DNA from: Massilia sp. UBA2709
GTDB taxonomy: Bacteria; Pseudomonadota; Gammaproteobacteria; Burkholderiales; Burkholderiaceae_D
Direction of reading: 5' to 3'
Length of the DNA: 10,598 nucleotides
Assembly (NCBI GenBank): GCA_002354135.1
Contig: DEKZ01000016.1
Location: 454-11,051, forward strand
Position numbers and translations under genes: made by a program. Shown here piece after piece: positions 1 through 5,968 of this stretch; positions within the stretch are counted from its first letter, which is position 1, and each line of letters opens with the position of its first letter. A model generated the notes under the pieces. The model ran no database searches, was not told the origin of the DNA, and was given only the letters and a program-made list of their open reading frames with translations.

Positions 1-14
1 GGCGGGCAGGGCGC

Positions 15-581
15 ATGAGCGAGCAGTTGTGGACCTGGCTGGCGGCGCGCCGCAACCATCCGCCGCGGCGCCTCGTCGCCCCGGGTCCGGATGCGGTCGC
101 GCTGGAGCGCATCTTCGAGGCGGCGGCGCAGGCGCCGGACCATGGCCAGCTGCGGCCGTGGCGCTTCATCGTGATTCCCGCCGGGCGACGCGGCGATTTA
201 GGCGAGGTGTTCGAGCGGGCGCTGGCCGAACGCGACCCGGCTGCCGACGACGAAGCGCGCACCCGGGCGCGCGACAAGGCCTTCCATTCGCCCTGCCTGC
301 TGGTCGCGGTGCTGGACGACGCGCCGAAAGGTACGATCACGACTGCCGAAAAGCTCGTGTCGCTGGGGTGCGCGGTCCAGAACATGCTGACAGCGGCCCA
401 GGCGCTGGGCTATGCCAGCGGCCTGGCAAGCGGCGCGGCGATGAATAGTGCCGGCATGCGCGAACTGTTGCGCTTGGAAAGGCAGGAGCAGGCAATCTGC
501 TTCGTTGCGTTCGGCAGTTCATCGGCGGCCCGTCCGCCGCGTGAGCGTCCGCGACCGGAGGAATTTGTTTCCATTCTCTGA
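15..581 (+). CDS. YdjA-like nitroreductase family protein
   Basis: The 188-residue product looks like a small FMN-dependent nitroreductase of the YdjA type, cytosolic, using NAD(P)H to reduce nitro compounds or quinones; the physiological substrate is unknown. Visible family marks are the N-terminal Arg-Arg-Asn at residues 12-14 (FMN phosphate contact in the family), the motif APDHGQLRPWRF at 40-51, the DKA-hsPCLLVAV stretch at 88-99, and the helix around 112-130 with a GCAVQNM core. The length matches the roughly 180-190 residues usual for YdjA. The ATG has only a weak AGGG-type ribosome site a few bases upstream, and the window begins just 14 bases earlier, so an upstream operon partner cannot be excluded. 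Another gene follows in the opposite direction 100 bp away. Family assignment is firm; substrate is not. Confidence 0.88.
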   Translation: MSEQLWTWLAARRNHPPRRLVAPGPDAVALERIFEAAAQAPDHGQLRPWRFIVIPAGRRGDLGEVFERALAERDPAADDEARTRARDKAFHSPCLLVAVLDDAPKGTITTAEKLVSLGCAVQNMLTAAQALGYASGLASGAAMNSAGMRELLRLERQEQAICFVAFGSSSAARPPRERPRPEEFVSIL

Positions 582-681
582 TCCATCAGACTGCTGACAG
601 ACCTTACTTGCATGCGTTCCCGTGTGCGGCAACCAACTGGAAGCGCGCCATATTGTCCAGATCACTTGCCTTCTGCCTTCC

Positions 682-1101
682 TCAATCGGCCAGTTGCAAG
701 GCGTTCGCTTCGCACCAGCGCCGTAGGGTGGTTTGTATGGTTTCGTCGTGAAAACGTTCCCAGGCTTCCGCTGCGCCGCGTTCCTGCAGCAGGCGAGCGA
801 AGCCTTCGGTGTTGCGGTTCTGGAACAAATCTCGGACCGTATGCTGGTCTTCCGCCAAATGGATGGCGGCGAAGCGAAGGATGAGCCCGTCCCCGATGCC
901 AAGCGTGCCCGCGGGCGACACAAGGACGTAGCCGTCGTAGCCGCCCGACGCCGACGGCAGGGGCGGCTCCTCGTCCATGTACTCATCATTCAAGACGTGG
1001 ATCATGCCTGTTTCGCGTGATACCAGGGCCGTGACCGAACCGTCACCATCCTCGACCATCATGGCCGCCTGTTCGAGTTCATCCATATTGACTGTTGACA
1101 T
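682..1101 (-). CDS. UPF0158-like small acidic protein
   Basis: A 139-residue acidic cytosolic protein. The C-terminal part (about residues 100-135) has the pattern seen in UPF0158 proteins: a helix with RLLQERGA, then AWERFHDE, then a final LRRWCEANAL helix; the N-terminal half alternates strand-like segments and acidic turns. No enzymatic motif is visible and the family has no established function. The frame is open back to 1305, but the ATG at 1101 is preferred: AGGA (minus strand, 1108-1111) sits six bases before it, and the upstream 68 residues are basic and low in complexity. A good minus-strand -10 (TATAGT, 1262-1267) lies about 160 bp upstream without a matching -35. The gene is divergent from the TPR protein and convergent with the nitroreductase. 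The gene is likely real; the family call is moderate. Confidence 0.65.
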   Translation of the reverse strand: MSTVNMDELEQAAMMVEDGDGSVTALVSRETGMIHVLNDEYMDEEPPLPSASGGYDGYVLVSPAGTLGIGDGLILRFAAIHLAEDQHTVRDLFQNRNTEGFARLLQERGAAEAWERFHDETIQTTLRRWCEANALQLAD

Positions 1102-1374
1102 GGCTGGTCCTGTGCGCGAAGTCGGAGCCAGGAAGTATGAAGCGCCTGTGCGTGACGGGCGCGCACGGTTGGCAGCGAACGAATGCGCCGTGCAGGACAG
1201 CTCTTCGAGCGGAGAACCCCGTAAGTCTGCCATCGTTCTTCCCCATGCGACATTGCCCGCCACTATACGGTTTCCAAAAGGGCGCTTCTTGCCAAGATTG
1301 ATCATTTGTTACTTTTTTTGGGTTACCATGTGGGCGGAAACCATTTGAACCTGCATGATTGAATCTGGAGCCAA

Positions 1375-2379
1375 ATGAAGCGATTTCTTGTCGCCGCGGC
1401 GTTCTTCGCCTGTCCGTACGTGAGCGCAGTCGCTGTCGAACCCTCGCCGCTGGCGCCCTCGTTGGCGCCCCCCTATGCTGCGAGGTTCGAGCGCGCCGTC
1501 GCCCAGCTCGACGGATACCAGGGCAATGGCGAGGCGCTGGAGGTGGCGCGCATGGAGCTGGACGAAGTGCTGCGGGTGTATTCGCGCCACGCTCCGGCAT
1601 ACCGCGAGAAGGCGCGGTATTTCATCATGCGCGGACACCTTCACTCCATGCGCTTTCGGCCCGGTTTCCTGGAGGCAGCCGATGCGGCCCTCCAGAAAGC
1701 ACTCAGCATCGATCCGGATTCGGCCGAATCGTTCGTGTTGTACGGACACTTGTACAAGCTGATGGGGCGGCATCAGGACGCGCGCGCTGCGCTGGCGAAG
1801 GCGGAAAAACTCGGCACGCTTGATCCGTGGCTGCAGAATAACTGGGCCGACTTGCTCGACGACGAAGGCAAGCATGAGGAAGCGGCGTTACGGTATCGGC
1901 GCGTAGTCGATAGCGGTACCGGGAACACCAAGGCCATGCGGGCGGCGCTGGAGGGTTTGATTGCGTATTACCTCAACACTGGCAACCTCGACGAGGCCGA
2001 TGCGATGCACAAGAAGACCATTGCATACGCACCCCATGTGGCTTGGAGCTACGGCAATTACGCGCAATTCCTGCTGTGTCGAAAAGGCGATGTCGAAGGC
2101 GCCATCGTGCGCGGCCGCCAGGCACTCGACATCATGGATTACGGGGTCGGCCGTTACTGGCTCGCTGCCGCGCTGTATCGGAGATGGGCGCAGGGCGACG
2201 CTTCTGAAACGGGCGCCAGCGATTATGCCGAGGCCCGGGAACTCTACCCCGATCTGCCCAGCGTGGCCCGCAATGCCGGACGCTGCCCCGCGCTTGCCGT
2301 GGTGGCTGAGGCGCTCGAACGCGGCAAGCCTGCCGCTCACCGTGCGGACACCGTCGATCAGGTGCCGCCGGCTAGCTGA
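1375..2379 (+). CDS. Exported TPR-repeat protein
   Basis: A 334-residue protein with a signal peptide and tandem tetratricopeptide repeats. Residues 1-21 (MKRF, a hydrophobic core, then AVA before VEPS) look like a Sec signal with cleavage near residue 20. Repeat-like helix pairs follow at about 75-115 (ending ALSIDPDS), 117-150 (LYGHLYKLMGRHQDA), 152-184 (NNWADLLDDEGKHEEA), 186-221 (YYLNTGNLDEADA) and 224-257 (YAQFLLCRKGDVEGA), with a degenerate one to about 291. TPR domains are protein-interaction scaffolds; the partner here is unknown, and nearby genes do not suggest one. The ATG is well supported by TGGAG at 1366-1370. A small hairpin overlaps the stop codon. It could be part of an envelope or secretion assembly, but no such genes lie in view. 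Confidence 0.85.
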   Translation: MKRFLVAAAFFACPYVSAVAVEPSPLAPSLAPPYAARFERAVAQLDGYQGNGEALEVARMELDEVLRVYSRHAPAYREKARYFIMRGHLHSMRFRPGFLEAADAALQKALSIDPDSAESFVLYGHLYKLMGRHQDARAALAKAEKLGTLDPWLQNNWADLLDDEGKHEEAALRYRRVVDSGTGNTKAMRAALEGLIAYYLNTGNLDEADAMHKKTIAYAPHVAWSYGNYAQFLLCRKGDVEGAIVRGRQALDIMDYGVGRYWLAAALYRRWAQGDASETGASDYAEARELYPDLPSVARNAGRCPALAVVAEALERGKPAAHRADTVDQVPPAS

Positions 2380-2390
2380 GCACGCTCAGC
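2375..2390 (+). terminator. Small stem-loop at the end of the TPR gene
   Basis: GCTGAG and CTCAGC form a perfect 6-bp stem with a CACG loop, overlapping the TGA of the TPR gene. No T-tract follows, so termination is only a possibility. Confidence 0.22.
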
Positions 2391-2532
2391 GCGCGCGGCT
2401 GCGAAGCGCCCAGGAGGATTGAAAGATCCAGATTACAAGCACGCAAAGCCTGTGCCCGAAACCCAGGCCCGCCCACCGTCGTCGACCGCTCGGGCGAGCG
2501 GCTCACCGTGGGTCAAGCTTGCGCGTTGGCAG

Positions 2533-2961
2533 TCAGCCGTTGCCAGCGCCCAGTTGGCCGAGCCAGATGGACCGCATGTTATAGCAGTGGAAGGACTTTA
2601 CCTTCCCTTGCTCGACGACGAAGACATCGCAGCACGGTACATCGAAGCGCTTGCCGGTGGCAGGCAGCACGCCGCCCGGGGTCGGGAAATCGCCTGCATG
2701 GGTGCCCTGCAATCTGAGCTCAACGACGACAACGCCGTCTGCTGCTGAATGGACCTTCAGCAGTTCACGGTGAAGATCCGGAAAAATGGATCCCAAAGCC
2801 TCGATCGGCTGGCGGACCTCGGCGCCAGTCCATTTTTGTCCTGTAGACATATCCAAAAAATAAGCGTCTTTAGCGAAAAGGTCGACGAACCTGTCCGGGT
2901 CCAGGCTCGCAGCTTCCGCGACGGCATAGAGTTCCCTGATCACTTCTTCGTTGGTTGGCAT
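2533..2961 (-). CDS. SnoaL-like / NTF2-fold small protein
   Basis: The product (142 residues) is a member of the NTF2-like superfamily, close to SnoaL-like polyketide cyclase / ester cyclase proteins. It shows an N-terminal helix (NEEVIRELYAVAEA, residues 4-17), the FVDLFAKDAYFLDMS segment around 25-39, IFPDLHREL around 59-67, the strand pair VVVVELRLQGTHAG at 77-90, and the C-terminal DVPCCDVFVVEQGKVKSFHCYN strands. These small cone-shaped domains bind hydrophobic ligands or catalyse ring closure, isomerisation or hydrolysis; the substrate cannot be read from the sequence. The ATG at 2961 has AGGA (minus strand, 2969-2972) seven bases upstream and is preferred to a TTG at 2982. It is transcribed divergently from the HxlR regulator, a common arrangement of a regulator with its target gene. 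Confidence 0.88.
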   Translation of the reverse strand: MPTNEEVIRELYAVAEAASLDPDRFVDLFAKDAYFLDMSTGQKWTGAEVRQPIEALGSIFPDLHRELLKVHSAADGVVVVELRLQGTHAGDFPTPGGVLPATGKRFDVPCCDVFVVEQGKVKSFHCYNMRSIWLGQLGAGNG

Positions 2962-3047
2962 GCTGTTTTCCTGTGATTGCAACTATCGCAATGGATAGAT
3001 ATGGCTTTGTGACGGCAGCCAGCGCCGCGCCGGCGTCATGGTTGCCC

Positions 3048-3061
3048 GTGTGACATCACAC
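3048..3061. promoter_or_regulatory. 14-bp perfect palindrome, possible operator
   Basis: GTGTGA and TCACAC face each other across CA. The half-sites resemble TGTGA/TCACA of CRP/FNR-type sites, but the spacing is 2 rather than 6, so this is not a standard CRP site. It lies between the divergent SnoaL-like and HxlR genes, 87 bp upstream of the SnoaL-like ATG and 67 bp upstream of the HxlR ATG. Confidence 0.35.
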
Positions 3062-3089
3062 TGAAGCATAGTAAGTCTAAACTTTCATA

Positions 3090-3095
3090 TATACT
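3090..3095 (+). promoter_or_regulatory. Candidate -10 element of the HxlR gene
   Basis: TATACT differs from the -10 consensus at one base and lies 32 bp before the HxlR ATG. No good -35 is found at 16-18 bp upstream. Transcription would start near 3102, inside the palindrome at 3098-3117, which would suit autorepression. Confidence 0.35.
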
Positions 3096-3097
3096 AG

Positions 3098-3117
3098 TAC
3101 CTACCAAAAGGTAAGTA
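3098..3117. promoter_or_regulatory. Probable HxlR operator palindrome
   Basis: TACCTACC, four A, then GGTAAGTA: two 8-base arms that pair at seven of eight positions. HxlR/MarR-type dimers bind palindromes of this size and the arms resemble the TACTTACC-type sites found before hxlR-like genes. It sits between the candidate -10 and the start codon at 3128, where bound protein would block transcription. A related half-site GTAAGT occurs 40 bp upstream at 3071-3076, followed by ACTTTC at 3081-3086. Confidence 0.55.
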
Positions 3118-3127
3118 GAGAGAAGAC

Positions 3128-3496
3128 ATGGAATCGACTTGTGGTCTTGATGTGGCATTGCATTACGTTGGGGGAAAATGGAAGCCGATCTTGCTGTTCT
3201 ATTTGCAGGACTCGCCGCGGCGCTTCGGCGAACTCAAGCGTTTAGTGAACGGCATCAGCGAGAAAGTCCTGATTCAGCAGTTACGCAGCCTGACCGAAGA
3301 TGGCATCGTCACGCGCCATGACTTCATGGCGGTTCCGCCGAGGGTGGAGTATGCGATCACCGATTTTGGCCGAACGCTTGCGCTTGCGCTGCAGCCCTTA
3401 TGTGAATGGGGCAATCGCCATCGCGCACACTTCCAGACGCGCGCAGTTTCCGCAACGGACGATGAGCCATCCGTAGATGAACACGTCCCGCACTGA
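3128..3496 (+). CDS. HxlR-family winged-helix regulator
   Basis: A 122-residue DNA-binding protein of the HxlR (DUF24) family of MarR-like winged-helix repressors. The family pattern is complete: Cys5 near the N-terminus, YVGGKWKPILLFYL at 13-26, RRFGELKRLVNGISEKVL with the recognition helix at 31-48, the wing with DGIVTRHDFMAVPPRVEY at 58-75, and the C-terminal dimer helix ending LCEWGNRH. In characterised relatives such as YodB and HypR of Bacillus, the N-terminal Cys senses quinones, diamide or hypochlorite and controls nitroreductase or azoreductase genes; Cys5 is in the matching position. Its likely targets are itself and the divergent SnoaL-like gene, through the palindrome just upstream. 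The start codon is preceded by a weak purine-rich stretch. The tail after about residue 103 is acidic and probably disordered. Confidence 0.93.
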   Translation: MESTCGLDVALHYVGGKWKPILLFYLQDSPRRFGELKRLVNGISEKVLIQQLRSLTEDGIVTRHDFMAVPPRVEYAITDFGRTLALALQPLCEWGNRHRAHFQTRAVSATDDEPSVDEHVPH

Positions 3497-3582
3497 ATGT
3501 CGACCTGACCAGCTCATTCGTCCAACCGGGCGGAAATAGACGCTGGACTGCTGGATTGGACGGCGGAGACGATCGTGCGCGC

Positions 3583-3608
3583 GGCGGGGCCGCGCCGCGC
3601 CCCCCGCC
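3583..3608. terminator. GC-rich stem-loop between convergent genes
   Basis: GGCGGGG (3583-3589) and CCCCGCC (3602-3608) form a perfect 7-bp stem around a 12-base loop, in the 199-bp gap where the HxlR and LysR genes converge. There is no T-tract on either strand. The surrounding 199 bp hold no supported gene. Confidence 0.28.
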
Positions 3609-3695
3609 AGCCCAGGCCGTCTACGCGTGCAGCGGCAGCCCGCAACGGCGCGCTGCTGCGCGACCTGCGCGGCCGGACCGAGGGTGCTGGACGCG

Positions 3696-4613
3696 CTATA
3701 TCCCGCCCGAACCGTCCCGCGCCGCCACAAGCATGTCGATCAGCGCGCGCGACGCCGCCGACAAGCCACGGTGGGCCGGATAGACTACCGAAAACGCGCG
3801 CGTCCGCCCACCCAGCTGCGGCAATATCTCCACCAGCCGTCCCGCCGCCAGGCTGGCTTCCGCAAACAGGCGCGGACACAGCGCGATCCCCATGCCCTGT
3901 TCGGCCAGCCAGATGACGCCCATCGCGTCGGTCGACACCGTCACCGATGCCGGCGGGATCCAATCGATGTCGCGCCCGCCATCGCGCAGATGCCAGGGAA
4001 ATACCCGTCCGGTGTTGGGCCGGACGAAGGCGATGCACTGCTGGCGCGCCAGGTCGTCCAGGGTCGCGAGCGGTCCGGCCGTCTCCAGGTAGCCGGGGGC
4101 AGCCAGCAGGCACAGCGGCGACGCTTCCAGGTGACGCGACGCCATCGTGCTGCTCGGCAGCGGGCCGGAGCGGATCGCCAGGTCGAAGCCCTCGGCCACC
4201 AGGTCGACGTTGCGGTTGGTGATGTCGACGTCCAGTTCGACCAGCGGATAGGCGCGCGCGTAGGCCGCCAGCACCGGCGGCAGGCGCTGCAGGCCATACC
4301 CGGTGGACACGCTCATGCGTACCTTGCCGCTCAGTTGCGCGGTCGTGCTGCGCATTGCCTGCTCGGCCTGCCCGAGCCGGGCGAAGGCGTCGCGTGCCTC
4401 GTCGGCGTAGCGCTGGCCGGCATCGGTGAGGCTGAGGCTGCGCGTGGTCCGGCGCAATAATTGTGTGCCAAGCCGCGCCTCGAGCCGCGACACGGCCCGG
4501 CTCAGCACCGAAGGCGTGGTCGACAGCACGACCGCCGCCGCGCTGAACGAACCGTGCTCGACCACATTGAGGAACACCTCGACATCGGCCAGGTGATCGA
4601 ACTTCCGCCCCAT
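3696..4613 (-). CDS. LysR-type transcriptional regulator
   Basis: A 305-residue LysR-type regulator. The winged helix-turn-helix occupies about residues 8-66, with FLNVVEHGSFSAAA, the recognition helix STTPSVLSRAVSRLE, LGTQLLRRTTRSLSLTDAG, and a linker helix to about 90. The effector-binding domain follows (KVRMSVSTGYG, VDLVAEGFDLAIRSG, then GVIWLAEQGMGIALCP in the second half). The family usually controls the gene beside it in response to a small-molecule ligand; here the neighbour is the divergent NfsB-like nitroreductase, 97 bp away. Subgroup features (the SLTDAG and DLAIRSG motifs) are those of the common DsdC/AaeR-like regulators next to oxidoreductases, but the ligand cannot be predicted. 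The ATG is supported by AAGGAG (minus strand, 4618-4623). Length and domains are complete, with no sign of damage. Confidence 0.95.
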   Translation of the reverse strand: MGRKFDHLADVEVFLNVVEHGSFSAAAVVLSTTPSVLSRAVSRLEARLGTQLLRRTTRSLSLTDAGQRYADEARDAFARLGQAEQAMRSTTAQLSGKVRMSVSTGYGLQRLPPVLAAYARAYPLVELDVDITNRNVDLVAEGFDLAIRSGPLPSSTMASRHLEASPLCLLAAPGYLETAGPLATLDDLARQQCIAFVRPNTGRVFPWHLRDGGRDIDWIPPASVTVSTDAMGVIWLAEQGMGIALCPRLFAEASLAAGRLVEILPQLGGRTRAFSVVYPAHRGLSAASRALIDMLVAARDGSGGI

Positions 4614-4650
4614 CTTGCTCCTTCACGAACAAATCATTTGCCAGAATCGT

Positions 4651-4681
4651 AGTTTATCTATCTTCGGTGAAACAATACAAT
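4651..4681. promoter_or_regulatory. Overlapping divergent promoters (LysR gene / nitroreductase)
   Basis: On the plus strand TTTATC (4653-4658) and TACAAT (4676-4681) are 17 bp apart, giving a start near 4688, 23 bases before the nitroreductase ATG. On the minus strand TTGTAT (4675-4680) and TAAACT (4651-4656) are 18 bp apart and face the LysR gene. The two promoters occupy the same DNA, so they would compete, as is typical for LysR genes and their targets. I do not see a convincing T-N11-A dyad. Confidence 0.4.
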
Positions 4682-4710
4682 GACGGCCCTTTAATTCGAA
4701 AGCACATCAC

Positions 4711-5346
4711 ATGGAATTGCTCGACAAACTGAAATGGCGCTATGCCACCAAGGCAATGGACCCGGCGCGCAAGGTGCCGCAGGATAAGCTCGACCGCATC
4801 ATCGAGGCCGCGCGCCTGGCGCCGACCTCGTCCGGCCTGCAGCCCTATGAAATCCTGATCGTGAACAATCCGGCGCTGCGCGCCCAGATCCGCGAAGTCG
4901 CCTGGAACCAGGCGCAGGTGGTCGACGCCTCGCACCTGCTGGTGTTCGCCGCCTGGGACGACTACACGCCCGAGCGCATCAACCACATGTTCGACCTCAC
5001 CAACGAGGTGCGCGGTTTCCGCAACGAAGGCTGGGAAGCCTACCGCCAGCAACTGCTGTCGACCTACCCGGGCCGCGGCGCGCAGGTGAACTTCGAGCAC
5101 GCTGCGCGCCAGGCCTACATCGGCTTCAGTGCGGCGATCGTCGCGGCCGCCTTCGAGGAAGTCGATTGCACGCCGATGGAAGGCTTCGATCCGGCCGCCG
5201 TCGACCGCATCCTGAACCTGGGCGAGCGCGGCCTGCGCAGCGCGGTCATGCTGCCGCTGGGCTACCGCAAGGCCGAGCAGGACTGGCTGGTCGACCTGCC
5301 GAAGGTGCGCCGCCCGCTCGGGCAGTTCGTGAGCGAGATCGACTGA
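4711..5346 (+). CDS. NfsB-like NAD(P)H-dependent nitroreductase
   Basis: A 211-residue FMN-dependent oxidoreductase of the NfsB/dihydropteridine-reductase-like nitroreductase group. Such cytosolic enzymes use NAD(P)H for two-electron reduction of nitroaromatics, quinones and other electrophiles. Visible marks: KWRYATKAMDP at 8-18 (FMN phosphate binding), ARLAPTSSGLQPYE at 34-47, the QAYIGFSAAIVAAAFEE helix at 134-150, the CTPMEGFDP motif at 153-161 and VMLPLGYR at 179-186 near the flavin. Length is normal for the group. The start has only a weak ribosome site (GAAAG), but conservation begins right at the ATG (MELLDKLKWRYATK). It is divergent from the LysR regulator, its probable controller. 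It is not closely similar to the nitroreductase at the left end of the window, which belongs to a different subfamily. Confidence 0.93.
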   Translation: MELLDKLKWRYATKAMDPARKVPQDKLDRIIEAARLAPTSSGLQPYEILIVNNPALRAQIREVAWNQAQVVDASHLLVFAAWDDYTPERINHMFDLTNEVRGFRNEGWEAYRQQLLSTYPGRGAQVNFEHAARQAYIGFSAAIVAAAFEEVDCTPMEGFDPAAVDRILNLGERGLRSAVMLPLGYRKAEQDWLVDLPKVRRPLGQFVSEID

Positions 5347-5354
5347 TTCTGGTT

Positions 5355-5396
5355 CCGCCGGTAGTTCTGCCGGTAGTTCTGCCGATAGTTCCGCCA
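5355..5396. repeat. 12-bp tandem repeat, about 3.5 copies
   Basis: Three adjacent 12-base units (CCGCCGGTAGTT, CTGCCGGTAGTT, CTGCCGATAGTT) and a half unit CCGCCA follow the nitroreductase stop by 8 bp. The units differ at only two positions. No gene covers them convincingly. They lie in a 242-bp gap (5347-5588) in which I see nothing else beyond a possible -10 (TATGAT, 5550-5555) for the next gene. Confidence 0.75.
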
Positions 5397-5588
5397 CAAC
5401 CGCTGGCCGGGATCGGCCTTGCGCACCCGCCGCGCCATGATCTCGCCAGCATCTCGCGCACCAGCGCGCCCCGACATGCCGCAGGCGCTGCGGGCATCGG
5501 TTTCGATGCACTGCCGGGCAGATCGGAGCGGCCAGCAGCTTGAGTGACTTATGATAGTCTTATCGGTTTCTCGCCTACTGGAACCGCC

Positions 5589-5888
5589 ATGACCTTGTTC
5601 GTTGTTGCCGTCTTCACTGCCAAACCGGGCTTTGAACAGAAACTGGAGCAACTCTTTCGGGGCGTCGTCGACACGACGCTTCGCGAGGAAGGCTGCATCA
5701 GCTACCAGATCAATCGCGACATCGAGAACCCGCGCCGCTTCGTGTTCACCGAGGAGTGGCGCAGCGAGACCGACCTCGACCGCCATCTCGCAGCGCCGCA
5801 TCTGCAGGCGCTGGCCAGGGAAGTGCCAGAATGCATCGAGTCAAGCGAGGTGCTCAAGTTGACGAAACTTGCCGGCGGAGCAGCATAA
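5589..5888 (+). CDS. Antibiotic biosynthesis monooxygenase (ABM) domain protein
   Basis: A 99-residue single-domain protein with the dimeric ferredoxin-like ABM fold. The sequence runs MTLFVVAVFTAKPGFE (first strand and turn), a helix to about residue 31, EEGCISYQINRDIENP (33-48), FVFTEEWRSETDLDRHLAAPHLQAL (51-75) and a last strand SSEVLKLTKL. The EW and H-x-x-APHLQA motifs are typical. Members include quinol monooxygenases such as YgiN and many small proteins of unknown substrate; this one could oxidise or bind quinol-like compounds, which would fit the nearby nitroreductase, but that is inference. The frame is open from a GTG at 5544, yet the domain begins at the ATG at 5589, with GGAA six bases upstream. 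It converges on the TRIC-type gene, with a stem-loop between them. Confidence 0.88.
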   Translation: MTLFVVAVFTAKPGFEQKLEQLFRGVVDTTLREEGCISYQINRDIENPRRFVFTEEWRSETDLDRHLAAPHLQALAREVPECIESSEVLKLTKLAGGAA

Positions 5889-5895
5889 GCTTGCC

Positions 5896-5936
5896 TTGGC
5901 CGAAGGCTGCCAGTCAGTAGGTCAGCAGTCGGCCAA
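5896..5936. terminator. Stem-loop between convergent genes
   Basis: TTGGCCGA (5896-5903) pairs perfectly with TCGGCCAA (5929-5936). Inside, GCTG (5906-5909) pairs with CAGC (5923-5926) after a symmetrical AG/AG internal loop, leaving a 13-base loop. It begins 7 bp after the ABM stop and ends 32 bp before the TRIC-type stop. No T-tract follows, so it may act as a transcript 3'-end barrier rather than a classical terminator. Confidence 0.42.
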
Positions 5937-5968
5937 CATCGGGCGTTCTTGTTGGGCAGTCAGTGGCG

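Noticed and set aside
578..589. CTGA-TCCA-TCAG hairpin at the stop of the first nitroreductase as a terminator
   Set aside because: A stem of only four to five pairs without a T-tract is expected by chance.
1102..1305. N-terminal extension of the UPF0158-like protein to an upstream start at 1305
   Set aside because: The ATG at 1101 has a good ribosome site, and the extension is basic, cysteine-containing and unlike the acidic rest of the protein.
2412..2748. AGGAGG at 2412-2417 followed by a 109-codon plus-strand frame from TTG 2419
   Set aside because: The distance from the ribosome site to the TTG is a single base, and most of the frame is antisense to the well-supported SnoaL-like gene. 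The first 37 codons match nothing I recognise.
3514..4632. Long minus-strand open frame (372 codons) over the LysR gene
   Set aside because: It is a GC-rich shadow of the LysR frame, rich in Arg, Ala and Gly with no domain pattern; the LysR frame itself is complete.
4654..5511. 285-codon minus-strand frame opposite the NfsB-like nitroreductase
   Set aside because: Antisense shadow; the nitroreductase on the plus strand shows all family motifs.
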